Assembly (NCBI GenBank): GCA_900470095.1
Contig: UBZM01000036.1
Location: 160,639-224,638 of the forward strand
Source of the DNA: Hyphomicrobiales bacterium
GTDB lineage: Bacteria > Pseudomonadota > Alphaproteobacteria > Rhizobiales > Beijerinckiaceae
Length of the DNA stretch: 64,000 nt
Reading direction: 5' to 3'
The translations under genes were made by a program, and so were the position numbers. The notes under the pieces were generated by a model that searched no databases, was not told the origin of the DNA, and saw only the letters and a list, made by a program, of their open reading frames with translations. Of the stretch, positions 45,280 through 53,889 are shown one piece after another (positions within the stretch are counted from its first letter, which is position 1; each line of letters begins with the position of its first letter).

Positions 45280-46541
45280 GGTCGGTTCTCCCGAGATCAT
45301 GGCTTGGGGCGTTCATGGCCGCCGCGCTCGTGCCGGTATTCTGGCCCGCGGCCGCAGCCGACAACCTCTCCGCCGCGCAACTGGTCGCGCCAGTGGACAT
45401 GCCTTTGCCCGGATATCTGCAACCCGCATCGGATCCGGCCTTCGGAGTGGCGTTCACACGCGTGACACAACCGGGTCCGTTGGGTTCCGGCATCGTGTGC
45501 GGCCCCGGCCATTGCAGCCATCGTTATTCGAGTGCCCAGGCCTGGAACGCAGATCAGAGCCTCCTCGTCATCGTCAATGGTTGCAACGGCCTGTGTTTTC
45601 TCGATGGGCGCAGCTATGCGCCGCTCTTCCGGCGCACCAGGAGCGGCGAATGCGAATGGCACCCGCGCAATCCGGAGCTGATGATCTGTGTCGGGGGACA
45701 GACCGTTTCGTTCTGGGCGCCGCGAACCAATCTCGAGCGAGTGGTCTACACCGCAAATCATCATCGCAACCTGCAATTCGGTCCGTACAAGGGAAACCCG
45801 TCCTGGGACGGTCGCCGCATTGTCGTACGGGCACTTTCGGAGAGTGGGGCGCTGGTTGCCTTCGCCTACGACCTGACGACCCGCACGAAGTTTCCCGACA
45901 TCGCGCTCGCCAACCTTCCGGGCAAAAGCAATGCGTGCTCAATCTCTCCGCTGGGCCTGCATGTCTATTGTCTCCAGAGCTTGCCGGACGAGACCAACCA
46001 GTCCTTCATTTTCACGCTCGAAGGGGCTCTGGTGCAGAGCTGGACCGAGAACCATCGGCCCGGTCATGGTGACATGACGGTCGATGCGGACGGGCGCGAA
46101 GTCTATGTCGGCATCAGCAAGGCGCCGCCCGATCAGTTCCAGGTCATCAAGCGGCGTCTCGATGACGGAGCAGTCACCGCCCTGACCCGCTATGGCGAGG
46201 CTCAGCACGCTTCCCTGGCGATGCGACGGCCCGGCTGGGTTTTCCTGAGCTATTCCGGGATGCCCGACGAGGTCGGTCGCCACGAGGGGTGGGCGCCGTT
46301 CGCGCAGGAAATCCTGGCGCTCAAGATCGACGGCAGCGGCGAGTTCCGGCGGATCGCGCAGACCAGAAATGCGCCCCATGACTACTGGAGCGAGACCCAC
46401 GCCTCGCCGTCGCCCGATGGGTCGCAGATCATCTGGTCGAGCAATTGGGGGCAGGCAGGCGGCCCCGTCTTCGATTTCGTCTCGCGCCTGGATTGGCCCG
46501 ACGAGGTCGCCCCTACCGGACAGGACGCGAGAGGCCAGTGA
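45276..46541 (+). CDS. Secreted propeller-like protein of unknown function in the polysaccharide operon
   Basis: A 421-residue protein with a Sec signal peptide (WLGAFMAAALVPVFWPAAAA). The mature part has repeated WD/TolB-like strands (AWNADQSLLVIVNGCNGLCF, GDMTVDADGREVYVGISK, ASPSPDGSQIIWSSNWGQAG), suggesting a beta-propeller in the periplasm. Cysteine pairs (CGPGHC, CNGLC) suggest disulfides. I recognise no named family; distant oligogalacturonate-lyase-like propellers are one possibility. It is translationally coupled to both the dehydratase (ATGA overlap) and the ExoF-like export gene (one-base gap), so it is an integral partner, perhaps a modifying enzyme or assembly factor. Confidence 0.8.
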   Translation: MRSVLPRSWLGAFMAAALVPVFWPAAAADNLSAAQLVAPVDMPLPGYLQPASDPAFGVAFTRVTQPGPLGSGIVCGPGHCSHRYSSAQAWNADQSLLVIVNGCNGLCFLDGRSYAPLFRRTRSGECEWHPRNPELMICVGGQTVSFWAPRTNLERVVYTANHHRNLQFGPYKGNPSWDGRRIVVRALSESGALVAFAYDLTTRTKFPDIALANLPGKSNACSISPLGLHVYCLQSLPDETNQSFIFTLEGALVQSWTENHRPGHGDMTVDADGREVYVGISKAPPDQFQVIKRRLDDGAVTALTRYGEAQHASLAMRRPGWVFLSYSGMPDEVGRHEGWAPFAQEILALKIDGSGEFRRIAQTRNAPHDYWSETHASPSPDGSQIIWSSNWGQAGGPVFDFVSRLDWPDEVAPTGQDARGQ

Positions 46542-46542
46542 G

Positions 46543-47817
46543 ATGACCCTGTTTGCAGTCAAGCTTTCCAGCCTCGGCAGGCTCGCATCGGGTGCCCTTT
46601 TGGCCGCCTGCCTGGGTGGCGGAGCCCATGCCGGCGCTCCGTACCGGCTCGCCCCGGGCGATACCATCGAGATGGCCCTGGCCGGACTGCCGGATCAGCG
46701 CCAACGCGCGACAGTCCAGCTCGACGGCACGATCGCATTGCCCGCTGTCGGCTCGGTCGTCGTCGCAGGCCTCACTCCTGCGGAGTTTCAGGCCCGGATG
46801 GAGGCGCTGATGCCGACCAAGGTCTTCCGATTTCGCGCTCCAGACGGCCGCGAACAGGTCCAGGTCGTCAGGCCAGGCGACGTGACCACCTGGGTTGCCG
46901 AATACCGGCCGATCTATGTCGCAGGCGACGTACTCACCCCCGGCCAGCAAGCCTATCGGCCGACCATGACGGTTCGGCAGGCCATCACTGTTGCCGGCGG
47001 ATACAGCCTGCTGCGCTCTCGTGCCGGGCAGCTCGGCCCGGATCCTGTTGATATGAGGCGCGATCACGACTCGCTCTGGACCGAGTATCTGAAGGAATAT
47101 TTCCACGCGCTGCGCGTGCGCGCTGAGCTGGATGATCAGGAGACCTTTGATCTGCGCCCGCCGAGGAGTTCGCCCCTGCCCACGATCGTGGCCTCGGGCG
47201 TCGCCCAGAGCGAGGCGGAATCGCTCAAGATCTCGATGGCCGATTTCCGCGACGAGCGGAGTTTCCTGGAGCGCGCCGTAAAGGAGGCAGGCGAACAGGT
47301 CACGGTGCTGATCCAGCGCGAGCAGGAAGAGGAAAAGGGAGTGCAGGCCGATTCCCAGGAACTCGAGCGGGTCAATAAGCTGTTTGGAAGCGGCGCCCTG
47401 GTCAGCCAGCGTATCAGCGAGAGCCGACGCGCGCTGCTCCTGTCGTCATCGCGCCGCCTGGAAACCACGGCCCAGTTGATGCGGACGCGGTTTCAGGTCG
47501 AAGAATATGGTCGCCAGCTCGAGCGCGTCGCCAACCAGCGGCGGATCACTCTGTTGCGTGAGCTGAGGGACTCCAATTTGCGCTTGGCGGATCTCAGCGT
47601 GAGAATTCAGGCGATCAGCGAAAAGCTCCGCCCCCTCGGCAATGTGAGCTCGATGCCAGCTGCAGGCAACGACCTTCGCTCGGAGGTCGTCATCGTCCGG
47701 AAAGCCGGCCAGCAATGGCAGCGGTTGCCCTCCACCGAGGACACTGAGGTCGAGCCGGGCGATGTCATCGAGGCCGTGTTCCGCGGAGAGGGGGCCACTG
47801 CTGCAGCCGTCCAGTAA
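46543..47817 (+). CDS. ExoF/Wza-like polysaccharide export protein (OPX)
   Basis: A 424-residue outer-membrane polysaccharide export protein. After a signal peptide ending near HAGA, YRLAPGDTIEMALAGLPDQR starts the Poly_export domain; EYRPIYVAGDVLTPGQQAYR is the SLBB region; residues 230-400 are long coiled coil, then VEPGDVIEAVF. No lipobox is obvious. Length and coiled coil resemble ExoF of Sinorhizobium rather than E. coli Wza. It would pair with the Wzc-like co-polymerase at 29503-31755 at the other end of the locus. Confidence 0.88.
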   Translation: MTLFAVKLSSLGRLASGALLAACLGGGAHAGAPYRLAPGDTIEMALAGLPDQRQRATVQLDGTIALPAVGSVVVAGLTPAEFQARMEALMPTKVFRFRAPDGREQVQVVRPGDVTTWVAEYRPIYVAGDVLTPGQQAYRPTMTVRQAITVAGGYSLLRSRAGQLGPDPVDMRRDHDSLWTEYLKEYFHALRVRAELDDQETFDLRPPRSSPLPTIVASGVAQSEAESLKISMADFRDERSFLERAVKEAGEQVTVLIQREQEEEKGVQADSQELERVNKLFGSGALVSQRISESRRALLLSSSRRLETTAQLMRTRFQVEEYGRQLERVANQRRITLLRELRDSNLRLADLSVRIQAISEKLRPLGNVSSMPAAGNDLRSEVVIVRKAGQQWQRLPSTEDTEVEPGDVIEAVFRGEGATAAAVQ

Positions 47818-48041
47818 CGGTCAGCAGGATCGAGGCCCGATGCCGTCCGCGCATTCGTCTGGGAACGCCGAGCCAACTTTCGCTGCACCCTTTCCATCAG
47901 CGCCTCGATGAGCGCATCCGGCATTGGGGGCTGTCTTGGGCCTCGGGCACACGCGGGCGATCAGGCCGGGCAATTGATCTCACCGGGCCAGGCACCTACC
48001 CTTGCCAAAGGCTCGGGCTGGGTTTGAAATTTCCAAGGCAC

Positions 48042-48290
48042 CTATGGAGCGCGGGGCAGCACGTCGTTGCCAAAGAAGTCCGTTTGCCGTGGCCCGCTGG
48101 CCGTGTTCGCCTGGAGATAGGCCGGACCGCCCCGGCCGGGAGCGGGGCCCACGTCGAGATAGCTGCGCTCCGCCGAAGCACGGGGCGCTGCCGTGGATAC
48201 GACGGAGGGTGAGGCGAATTCCTCGCGCGGCGTGCAGCCTGCAATACTGGTCAATAGAATAAGACTGGAAACAACCAGAGCAGCTCTCAT
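48042..48290 (-). CDS. Small lipoprotein, unknown function
   Basis: An 82-residue lipoprotein: MRAALVVSSLILLTSIAGC ends in the lipobox I-A-G-C. The mature part is short, Pro/Ala/Ser-rich (SVVSTAAPRASAERSYLDVG) and probably unstructured. ATG 48290 is chosen over an upstream TTG because TTGGAAG precedes it. Convergent with the ExoF-like gene across 224 bases with no supported gene. Role unknown. Confidence 0.7.
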   Translation of the reverse strand: MRAALVVSSLILLTSIAGCTPREEFASPSVVSTAAPRASAERSYLDVGPAPGRGGPAYLQANTASGPRQTDFFGNDVLPRAP

Positions 48291-48567
48291 CGCGCGATCT
48301 TCCAACTCATTTCATGCGATAATAGTATCCGAGAAAAACACGGGGCCGGCAAGTTGGCGATCTCCAGCGGTCTGATCAATCAATCACGTCAGAACGACGG
48401 TCGTGGAGCTTGAACGCCGAGGTAGCGTGGGAGAACGCTGCGCTCCGCCCCCCTGCTTCCAGTGATGGTCCTCAGGCTCGTGACAGGGAAGTGCCATTCA
48501 TCGCCGGTACGGTTTGCTGCCGGGGCGCGAGGAGATGCCGTTCGTTCGCTTCAGGCATCTCCTGGAA

Positions 48568-49260
48568 TCAGGTCGCAGTGGCTGAGGCTGCGCTGACCGG
48601 TCCATGCAGGAGAGAGCTCAGCAATTCGCTCGCTCCTGACCACAGGATCTGTACGCCCAGGCAGAAGAGAATGAACGCCGAAAGGCGAACCGCAATTTCG
48701 GTGCCGCCTTGCCCGAGAAGCTTTTGCACGCGAACGGCATAGGTAAAGCAGAGCCAGATGCTGAGCGCGATTACGGCGATGGCAAGGAGGCTGGCGAGAA
48801 CGAAAACGACCGCGCCGGAGGATGCCGTGAACGTCGCGCGTGAAAGCCCGATACTGATGGTGACAGCGATCGTGCCGGGCCCGGTGGTCAGTGGCAGGGT
48901 CAGCGGATAGAAGGCCTGGTTCAGGAGGTTGGCGCGCGAGACGTCGTCCGCATGCGCGTCGAAATCCTTCTGGCTGCCTTCGTTGAGCAGCTTCCATCCG
49001 GATACCGCCACGATCAGCCCACCCGCCACGCGCAGGATGGGGATCGAAATTCCGTAGAATTGCAGGATGAGCGCGCCCAGAAGGAACGCTCCCATCAGAA
49101 CGAAGAGCGAATTCACCGCGATACGCCGCGCGAGGATGCGCCTTGTGTCGGGCACCGCGCCGCGCGTCAATCCCAGGAAAACGAGTGCTGATCCCGGCGG
49201 ATTGACCACGGGAAAGATGGCTGCGAGCACAACCAGGAACGTATTGATGGCCGCCGACAT
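48568..49260 (-). CDS. MarC-family integral membrane protein
   Basis: A 230-residue protein with six predicted helices and UPF0056/MarC landmarks: FLVVLAAIFPVVNPPGSALV near the N-terminus, GISIPILRVAGGLIVAVSG, and AFYPLTLPLTTGPGTIAVTI. The function of MarC is not settled; an antibiotic-export role was withdrawn and some members transport amino acids. A 277-base gap separates it from the lipoprotein gene. Confidence 0.92.
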   Translation of the reverse strand: MSAAINTFLVVLAAIFPVVNPPGSALVFLGLTRGAVPDTRRILARRIAVNSLFVLMGAFLLGALILQFYGISIPILRVAGGLIVAVSGWKLLNEGSQKDFDAHADDVSRANLLNQAFYPLTLPLTTGPGTIAVTISIGLSRATFTASSGAVVFVLASLLAIAVIALSIWLCFTYAVRVQKLLGQGGTEIAVRLSAFILFCLGVQILWSGASELLSSLLHGPVSAASATAT

Positions 49261-49851
49261 TTAAATCGGCTCAAGATAGTGGGGGCTGGTGATACAAAGG
49301 CTTGGGCGTATCTCCGCGGGAGGCGGCTCTCCGGAAAGAGCCAAGCCAGCGCGAACGCCGTGCCCACCCCGCTGAACCGGGCGCCCCTCAAGGTCGTCAC
49401 CAATCGCATCCTTCATCGCGAAGCCTTCAAATTGAAATGGCGTCCTGTTCAGGTTCTCCGCTGTGAGGCAGCGGGTGGATCAGGTCAAAACGATCACGAT
49501 CATCTTTCTCCCTGGTGCCGAGCAATGGGGCCCATGGGACTGCCCACCGCATCAAGCCGGACTGCGACGCCGTGCCGGCCGCTCGACCGGGAAGGGTTGG
49601 TTCGCGCGGCGAATGGAGGCACGGTATGGCGCCGGGATCATGTCCCGGCCATCGATGATCACCGTACGCTTGGCAGTATCCGGACGTCAAAGCCTGCGCG
49701 TCATTCATGGCAGGCCGCGTGCGTGGCCGAAAGACCGTGAAAATCCAGGCCCCTGCGCAATCGCTGAATGCTGGCTGAATATGATAGTGCGGCCAAATTC
49801 AGCAAAAATGATTTATCTGATTGCCCTTGTCGAGAACGGGGTGGCGGAAAG
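49261..49851. other. 591-base divergent gap
   Basis: Between MarC and the repeat protein. No frame has a family resemblance or a credible ribosome site. The last 80 bases turn AT-rich and probably include the promoter of the repeat protein. Confidence 0.45.
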
Positions 49852-50214
49852 TTGAAAAAGTTAATTTTGGCAGTAATTTTGTCTATTATTTCAGGAATTG
49901 GTGTCAGAGCGCAAAATTTCTATGATTCTTCTGGTAATTATCAGGGGCGAAAGGATAGTGGCGGCCGTATGTACGATCGTAACGGCTCTTATAAGGGGCG
50001 TGTCGATGAAACTGGTCGCTCCTTTGATAGCAATGGCTCCTATAAGGGGCGTGTCGATGAAACTGGCCGTTCCTACGACAGCAATGGTTCCTATAAAGGG
50101 CGTGTCTATGGGAATGGCAGTTTCTATGACAAAAATGGTTCCTACCAAGGACGAAAGGATAGCAATGGCCATTTCTACGATCGGAATGGATCTTATAAGT
50201 GGCGCGCCCAATAA
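49852..50214 (+). CDS. Secreted protein made of six 17-residue YD-x-NGSY repeats
   Basis: A 120-residue protein read from TTG 49852, with GGAAAG just upstream and a signal peptide KKLILAVILSIISGIGVRA. The mature chain is six tandem units of 17 residues with consensus YD-x-NGSYKGRVDETGRS; the first is slightly different and the last truncated at KWRAQ. DNA repeats are 51 bases (units at 49990, 50041 and 50092 are clearest). A longer frame from ATG 49768 would place 28 residues before the signal peptide and is less likely. The gene is AT-rich compared with its surroundings. The aromatic/Gly pattern suggests short beta strands, as in choline-binding-like or 2-stranded repeats; function is unknown. 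Confidence 0.75.
   Translation: MKKLILAVILSIISGIGVRAQNFYDSSGNYQGRKDSGGRMYDRNGSYKGRVDETGRSFDSNGSYKGRVDETGRSYDSNGSYKGRVYGNGSFYDKNGSYQGRKDSNGHFYDRNGSYKWRAQ
49930..50205. repeat. 51-base tandem repeat inside the secreted repeat gene
   Basis: Units of 51 bases start at 49990, 50041 and 50092, each beginning TATAAGGGGCGTGTCGATGA or a close variant; more diverged units flank them. The first two full units differ at only a few positions, which suggests recent duplication or gene conversion. Confidence 0.85.
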
Positions 50215-50572
50215 TCAGTCTGTTTGGTGATACTGCTAAGCCATCCCGTTGAGAGGTCAGGATACCCTGAACAGGGACAGTTCCTCCGAAGAGGTGGGAG
50301 AGCAGGTGCCATCCTCGCGGAAGCTTTGGGAAGCCGCACCGGACGATTGAAGTGATCCCTTGCCCGTGCAAGGGCGCGTAAGCCCCCGTCGAGTAGACAG
50401 TGTTTGATAGAGATTGGGATGGGAAAGCGGAAAGGCGGATCTGGCGGTCCCAAAGCGGAACTCGCGGCCAGTCACAGCCACCCATTTCAACTCTGTGGAA
50501 AGGACCCCGCACGAACACCGGGATCAGTTCAATTCTCGGGAAGGGGGATTCTAGCTAACTCTTTGAAACAAA
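50215..50572. other. 358-base gap before tRNA-Arg
   Basis: No gene supported. A short stem CCCTTGC/GCAAGGG near 50366-50383 is visible, with no T-tract. It may contain remnants of mobile DNA, given the neighbours, but I recognise none. Confidence 0.4.
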
Positions 50573-50649
50573 TGGCGCGCCCGACACGATTCGAACGTGT
50601 GACCTTTGCCTTCGGAGGGCAACGCTCTATCCAGCTGAGCTACGGGCGC
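50573..50649 (-). tRNA. tRNA-Arg (anticodon CCG), CCA encoded
   Basis: On the minus strand the sequence folds as a complete 77-base tRNA including CCA: acceptor GCGCCCG pairs with CGGGCGC, D-stem GCTC/GAGC, anticodon stem TTGCC/GGCAA with loop CTCCGAA giving anticodon CCG (reads CGG), and T-stem ACACG/CGTGT with loop TTCGAAT. Such tRNA genes are common integration targets, and a partial inverted copy of its 3' half lies 70 bases away. Confidence 0.95.
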
Positions 50650-50717
50650 AATCCGTGGAAGGTGGATAGCTGATCGCGACTGCTTCGGCAACGAGGGATT
50701 TTGCGATTGAGTAAGAA

Positions 50718-50762
50718 CCCTGGAAGGCAAGGGTCACACGTTCGAATCGTGTCGGACGTGCC
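50718..50762 (+). pseudogene. 3' tRNA-Arg fragment, inverted relative to the intact gene
   Basis: Positions 50723-50755 match the 3' half of the neighbouring tRNA-Arg with one mismatch, including the T-arm ACACGTTCGAATCGTGT, but on the opposite strand. The 5' half, D-arm and proper acceptor are missing, so it is not a functional tRNA. It looks like the scar of an insertion or inversion at the tRNA. Confidence 0.8.
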
Positions 50763-50787
50763 GCGGAAATTACGCGCGCTTGATTTA

Positions 50788-50970
50788 GACTTTCTTGGCT
50801 CTTGATTTTAGGGGGGCGTCCTTTTGCCGGCCAGAGCGATCAGGGAGCTGTCGTAGCCCACGTCGCCGTGGAGGATGCGCGCCGGCGGCATTTGCTCCAG
50901 AGGGACCCGACCAGCCGCACAATCGGCAACTTGCGTTGCAGTCAAGGCATGAGCATCGATCGCACACTGA
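50788..50970 (-). pseudogene. Decayed IS5-family transposase fragment
   Basis: The minus strand encodes DAHALTATQVADC, then LEQMPPARILHGDVGYDSS, matching the second catalytic Asp region of IS5-type DDE transposases (typically MP-A--L-AD-GYD). A one-base shift in a C run then joins frame with APLKSRAKKV, like the PKSNRK motif that follows in intact enzymes. Both ends are missing. Inverted repeats were not found. Confidence 0.6.
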
Positions 50971-51073
50971 GTCGCAATTACCTCCGATCTGGCCCAAGAT
51001 TGACGGGCGGGAATAGGAGCTTCGACTGGACGTCGTTCACCCCCGGATTTTGGTCGCCTGCTGAGGAAAGTTG

Positions 51074-52723
51074 ATGACATCCGCCGTTAGCCCGCTTGCG
51101 GGAAAGCCTCTCGATCCCAGCCAACTCGTCGATGTCGCTCAACTGACGCAGGATTACTTTGACCGTCCTGATCCGGCTCAACCCGGGCAGCGCGTCGCCT
51201 TCGGCACCTCCGGCCATCGCGGTTCGGCATTCCAGCTTTCGTTCAACGAAGCGCATATCCTGGCGATCGCCCAATCGATCTGCCTCTACCGTCAGCAGCA
51301 GGGCATCAATGGCCCGCTCTTCCTCGGCATCGACACGCATGCGCTGTCCCGGCCGGCCTTCGAAACAGCGCTCGAGGTTTTCGCGGCCAACGGCGTCGTC
51401 ACCATCGTCGACGAGCAGCTGCGCTTCACCCCGACCCCGGTGATCTCGCATGCAATCATCCGGCATAATCGCGGCCGGAGCGCCGGTCTCGCTGATGGCG
51501 TGGTGATCTCGCCGTCGCACAACCCTCCGGCGGATGGCGGCTTCAAATACAACATGCCCCATGGCGGGCCCGCCGATACGGACGCGACCGGGTGGATCGA
51601 GCGCACGGCCAATGCGCTCATAGCGGAGAAGCTCGCTGGCATCGTGCGCATGCCCTACGAGAGGGCTCAGAAGTCGGATCTGGTCCGACGCCATGACTAT
51701 ATCCAGGCCTATGTCGGCGATCTGGCAGCCGTCGTCGACATGGAGACGATCCGCAGCTCCGACGTCAGCATCGGCATCGACCCGCTCGGCGGCGCAGGGC
51801 TCGACTACTACGCGCCAATCATCGAGCGCTATGGCATCAATGCGACCATCGTCGACACCAGGCTCGATCCGACCTTCGGCTTCATGAGCGCAGACTGGGA
51901 CGGCAAGATCCGGATGGACTGCTCCTCGCCCTACGCGATGACGGGCCTGATCGGCATGCGCGATCGCTTTGACGTCGCCTTCGCCAACGACACGGATGCA
52001 GACCGGCACGGCATCGTCACCCGCAGCGGCGGGCTGATGAACCCGAACCACTATCTGGCCACGGCCATCGCCTATCTCTTCACCAGCCGCCCCGGCTGGC
52101 GCGGCGACGCTGCCATCGGCAAGACCATCGTCAGCAGCTCGATGATCGATCGTGTGGCTGGCAAGCTCGGGCGTCGGCTCGTCGAGGTGCCGGTCGGCTT
52201 CAAATGGTTCGTTGACGGCCTCTCGGATGGCAGCTTCGGCTTCGGCGGCGAGGAGAGCGCCGGCGCCTCCTTCCTGCGCCGTGACGGCTCGAGCTGGACC
52301 ACGGATAAGGACGGTATCATCCTCGGTCTGCTCGCAGCCGAGATCACCGCCAGCACCGGATCAGATCCCAGCGAACGCTATCTCGGTCTGACGAGGGAGC
52401 TCGGCGAACCGCATTACGCGCGCACCGACGCCGCCGCCACCCCCGCGCAGAAGGCCGTGCTGAAAACCCTGTCGCGGCCGCAAGTCGCGACCGATCAGCT
52501 GGCCGGACAGCCGATCACCGCCATCCTGAACGAGGCGCCGGGCAATGGCGCTGCGATCGGAGGCGTGAAGGTCGTAACCGATGATGGCTGGTTCTGCGCC
52601 CGTCCCTCCGGCACCGAGGAGGTCTACAAGATCTACGCCGAGAGCTTCCGCGACGAGGCGCATCTGCGACAGATCCAGGAAGAGGCCCAGACGATCATCA
52701 ATGGCGCCTTTGCCGCTGCATGA
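51074..52723 (+). CDS. pgm: Phosphoglucomutase (alpha-D-glucose phosphate-specific)
   Basis: A 549-residue phosphohexomutase interconverting glucose-1-phosphate and glucose-6-phosphate. It has FGTSGHRGSAFQLSFNEAHI near the N-terminus, the phosphoserine loop SPSHNPP with Ser148, the metal-binding DTDADRHG, the sugar-binding GEESAGASFLRRDG and the phosphate-binding RPSGTEEVYKIY. GAGGAAAG precedes ATG 51074; a TTG three bases earlier is in frame. The protein provides glucose-1-phosphate for glycogen or the exopolysaccharide precursors encoded upstream. It looks intact. Confidence 0.97.
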   Translation: MTSAVSPLAGKPLDPSQLVDVAQLTQDYFDRPDPAQPGQRVAFGTSGHRGSAFQLSFNEAHILAIAQSICLYRQQQGINGPLFLGIDTHALSRPAFETALEVFAANGVVTIVDEQLRFTPTPVISHAIIRHNRGRSAGLADGVVISPSHNPPADGGFKYNMPHGGPADTDATGWIERTANALIAEKLAGIVRMPYERAQKSDLVRRHDYIQAYVGDLAAVVDMETIRSSDVSIGIDPLGGAGLDYYAPIIERYGINATIVDTRLDPTFGFMSADWDGKIRMDCSSPYAMTGLIGMRDRFDVAFANDTDADRHGIVTRSGGLMNPNHYLATAIAYLFTSRPGWRGDAAIGKTIVSSSMIDRVAGKLGRRLVEVPVGFKWFVDGLSDGSFGFGGEESAGASFLRRDGSSWTTDKDGIILGLLAAEITASTGSDPSERYLGLTRELGEPHYARTDAAATPAQKAVLKTLSRPQVATDQLAGQPITAILNEAPGNGAAIGGVKVVTDDGWFCARPSGTEEVYKIYAESFRDEAHLRQIQEEAQTIINGAFAAA

Positions 52724-53295
52724 GATGCCGCCCACGATCAGATGCGTTGAGCTGCGGCTCCTTGGGACAGGATGCCTGGGCACGAGTTCAGCCCGTCGTG
52801 GTGCGATTGTGCCGTTCGAAGTTGCGCGCCGGTCACGAGCGCCGAAGAAGTCCGTATCCTATGAGGTTTGTGGATTATTCTGGGCGCGCCAGGTGCCCAA
52901 ATCCAGCTGCGGAGGGAGCTGCTCCGTCCGTGGTGTGCCTCAACCTGGCAGTACTCTACGATGCGACGCCGCGAAGCGTGGGGCCATGCCCACTTCACCA
53001 CCGACCCGTCCGCCTCTCGGTCGGCCGCGTCCCGATTCGCGGTCGACCGGTCGGTCCATTTTGAGTTTTGGCGGCCAATCGGTTGCGAGACCGGGCCGGG
53101 CAGCGCCCGTTCCAATAAGGGACGGGGCAGCTGTCTTGAATGAGGGGTGCGTGCCAAGCAGCGGTTCTCAGCCTCCGGTTCGGACAGGCACGAAACGCCA
53201 TGCACATAGTTTGGGACGCAGGGCGATGGCGCGCTTGGGTGCTGGGCCTAGATTGGTGCGTTCGCATTCGCGCCCACTCTCGAACAAGGAGCCCT
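52724..53295. other. 572-base gap without a supported gene
   Basis: Between pgm and the small lipoprotein. Several frames are open on both strands, but none has a credible ribosome site or recognisable family, and their amino-acid content (Arg/Pro/Ser-rich) is typical of shadow frames in GC-rich DNA. The lipoprotein promoter should be near its 3' end. Confidence 0.45.
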
Positions 53296-53574
53296 ATGAT
53301 GATCCGTTCGATCACTCTCACCGGCCTTATCGGCCTCGGCCTCTTACTAGCGGGCTGCAACCCTGAGTCTCAATCGCAGCGCACGCTTGGCGGTGCCGCA
53401 ATTGGTGCTGGCGGTGGTGCGCTCGTCGGCGGGATCGCGGGCGGCGGACGTGGTGCCGCGATCGGTGCCCTTGCTGGTGGCGTGACCGGTGCGGTCGTCG
53501 GCCGGGCGACGACCCCGAACAACTGCATCTTCCAGGATGCGAGCGGTCGCCGCTTCACGGGTCCCTGCCCGTAA
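53296..53574 (+). CDS. Small glycine-zipper lipoprotein
   Basis: A 92-residue lipoprotein. ITLTGLIGLGLLLAGC ends in a lipobox (L-A-G-C); two glycine-zipper stretches follow (GGAAIGAGGGALVGGIAGGG and GAAIGALAGGVTGAVVG), which could form a helical hairpin in the outer membrane. The C-terminus FQDASGRRFTGPCP is also found in similar proteins. AAGGAG lies seven bases before the ATG. Related proteins include SlyB/OsmB-type envelope stress lipoproteins; the specific role is unknown. Confidence 0.8.
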   Translation: MMIRSITLTGLIGLGLLLAGCNPESQSQRTLGGAAIGAGGGALVGGIAGGGRGAAIGALAGGVTGAVVGRATTPNNCIFQDASGRRFTGPCP

Positions 53575-53889
53575 CGCGCCTGAGTGCTGCTGTTGGGCCG
53601 ATTGGCGAGCCTCCTGGCAGCATCCGGTTCTCTATACCGCCGCTCCAACGGGGTTGCCGTTGCGCGCGAGGGCCAATAGCGCAACCCCTGTCGGGGCGGA
53701 CCGTCGCACCGGCAACGGGCATGCATGATTGAACGAGACCGCGTCGGATGCCGGCGCAGTCAATGGCTGGATTCCGATCCAGGACCTGGTCGTCGTCGGC
53801 AATTTTGGATCGAGACGTCGGATCGAATCGGCTATCAGCCGGGATGTCAGTTACGTAACCAGTCATCGTGCAACGGGGCCGGAGAGCGA
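53575..53889. other. 315-base gap before the patatin lipoprotein
   Basis: No gene is supported. The upstream extension of the patatin frame into this region lacks a good start and is not conserved-looking. A promoter for the patatin gene is expected here. Confidence 0.4.

Noticed and set aside
53575..53889. In-frame N-terminal extension of the patatin gene from 53725
   Set aside because: It would place 55 residues before a clear lipoprotein signal; the ATG at 53890 has GGAGAG upstream.
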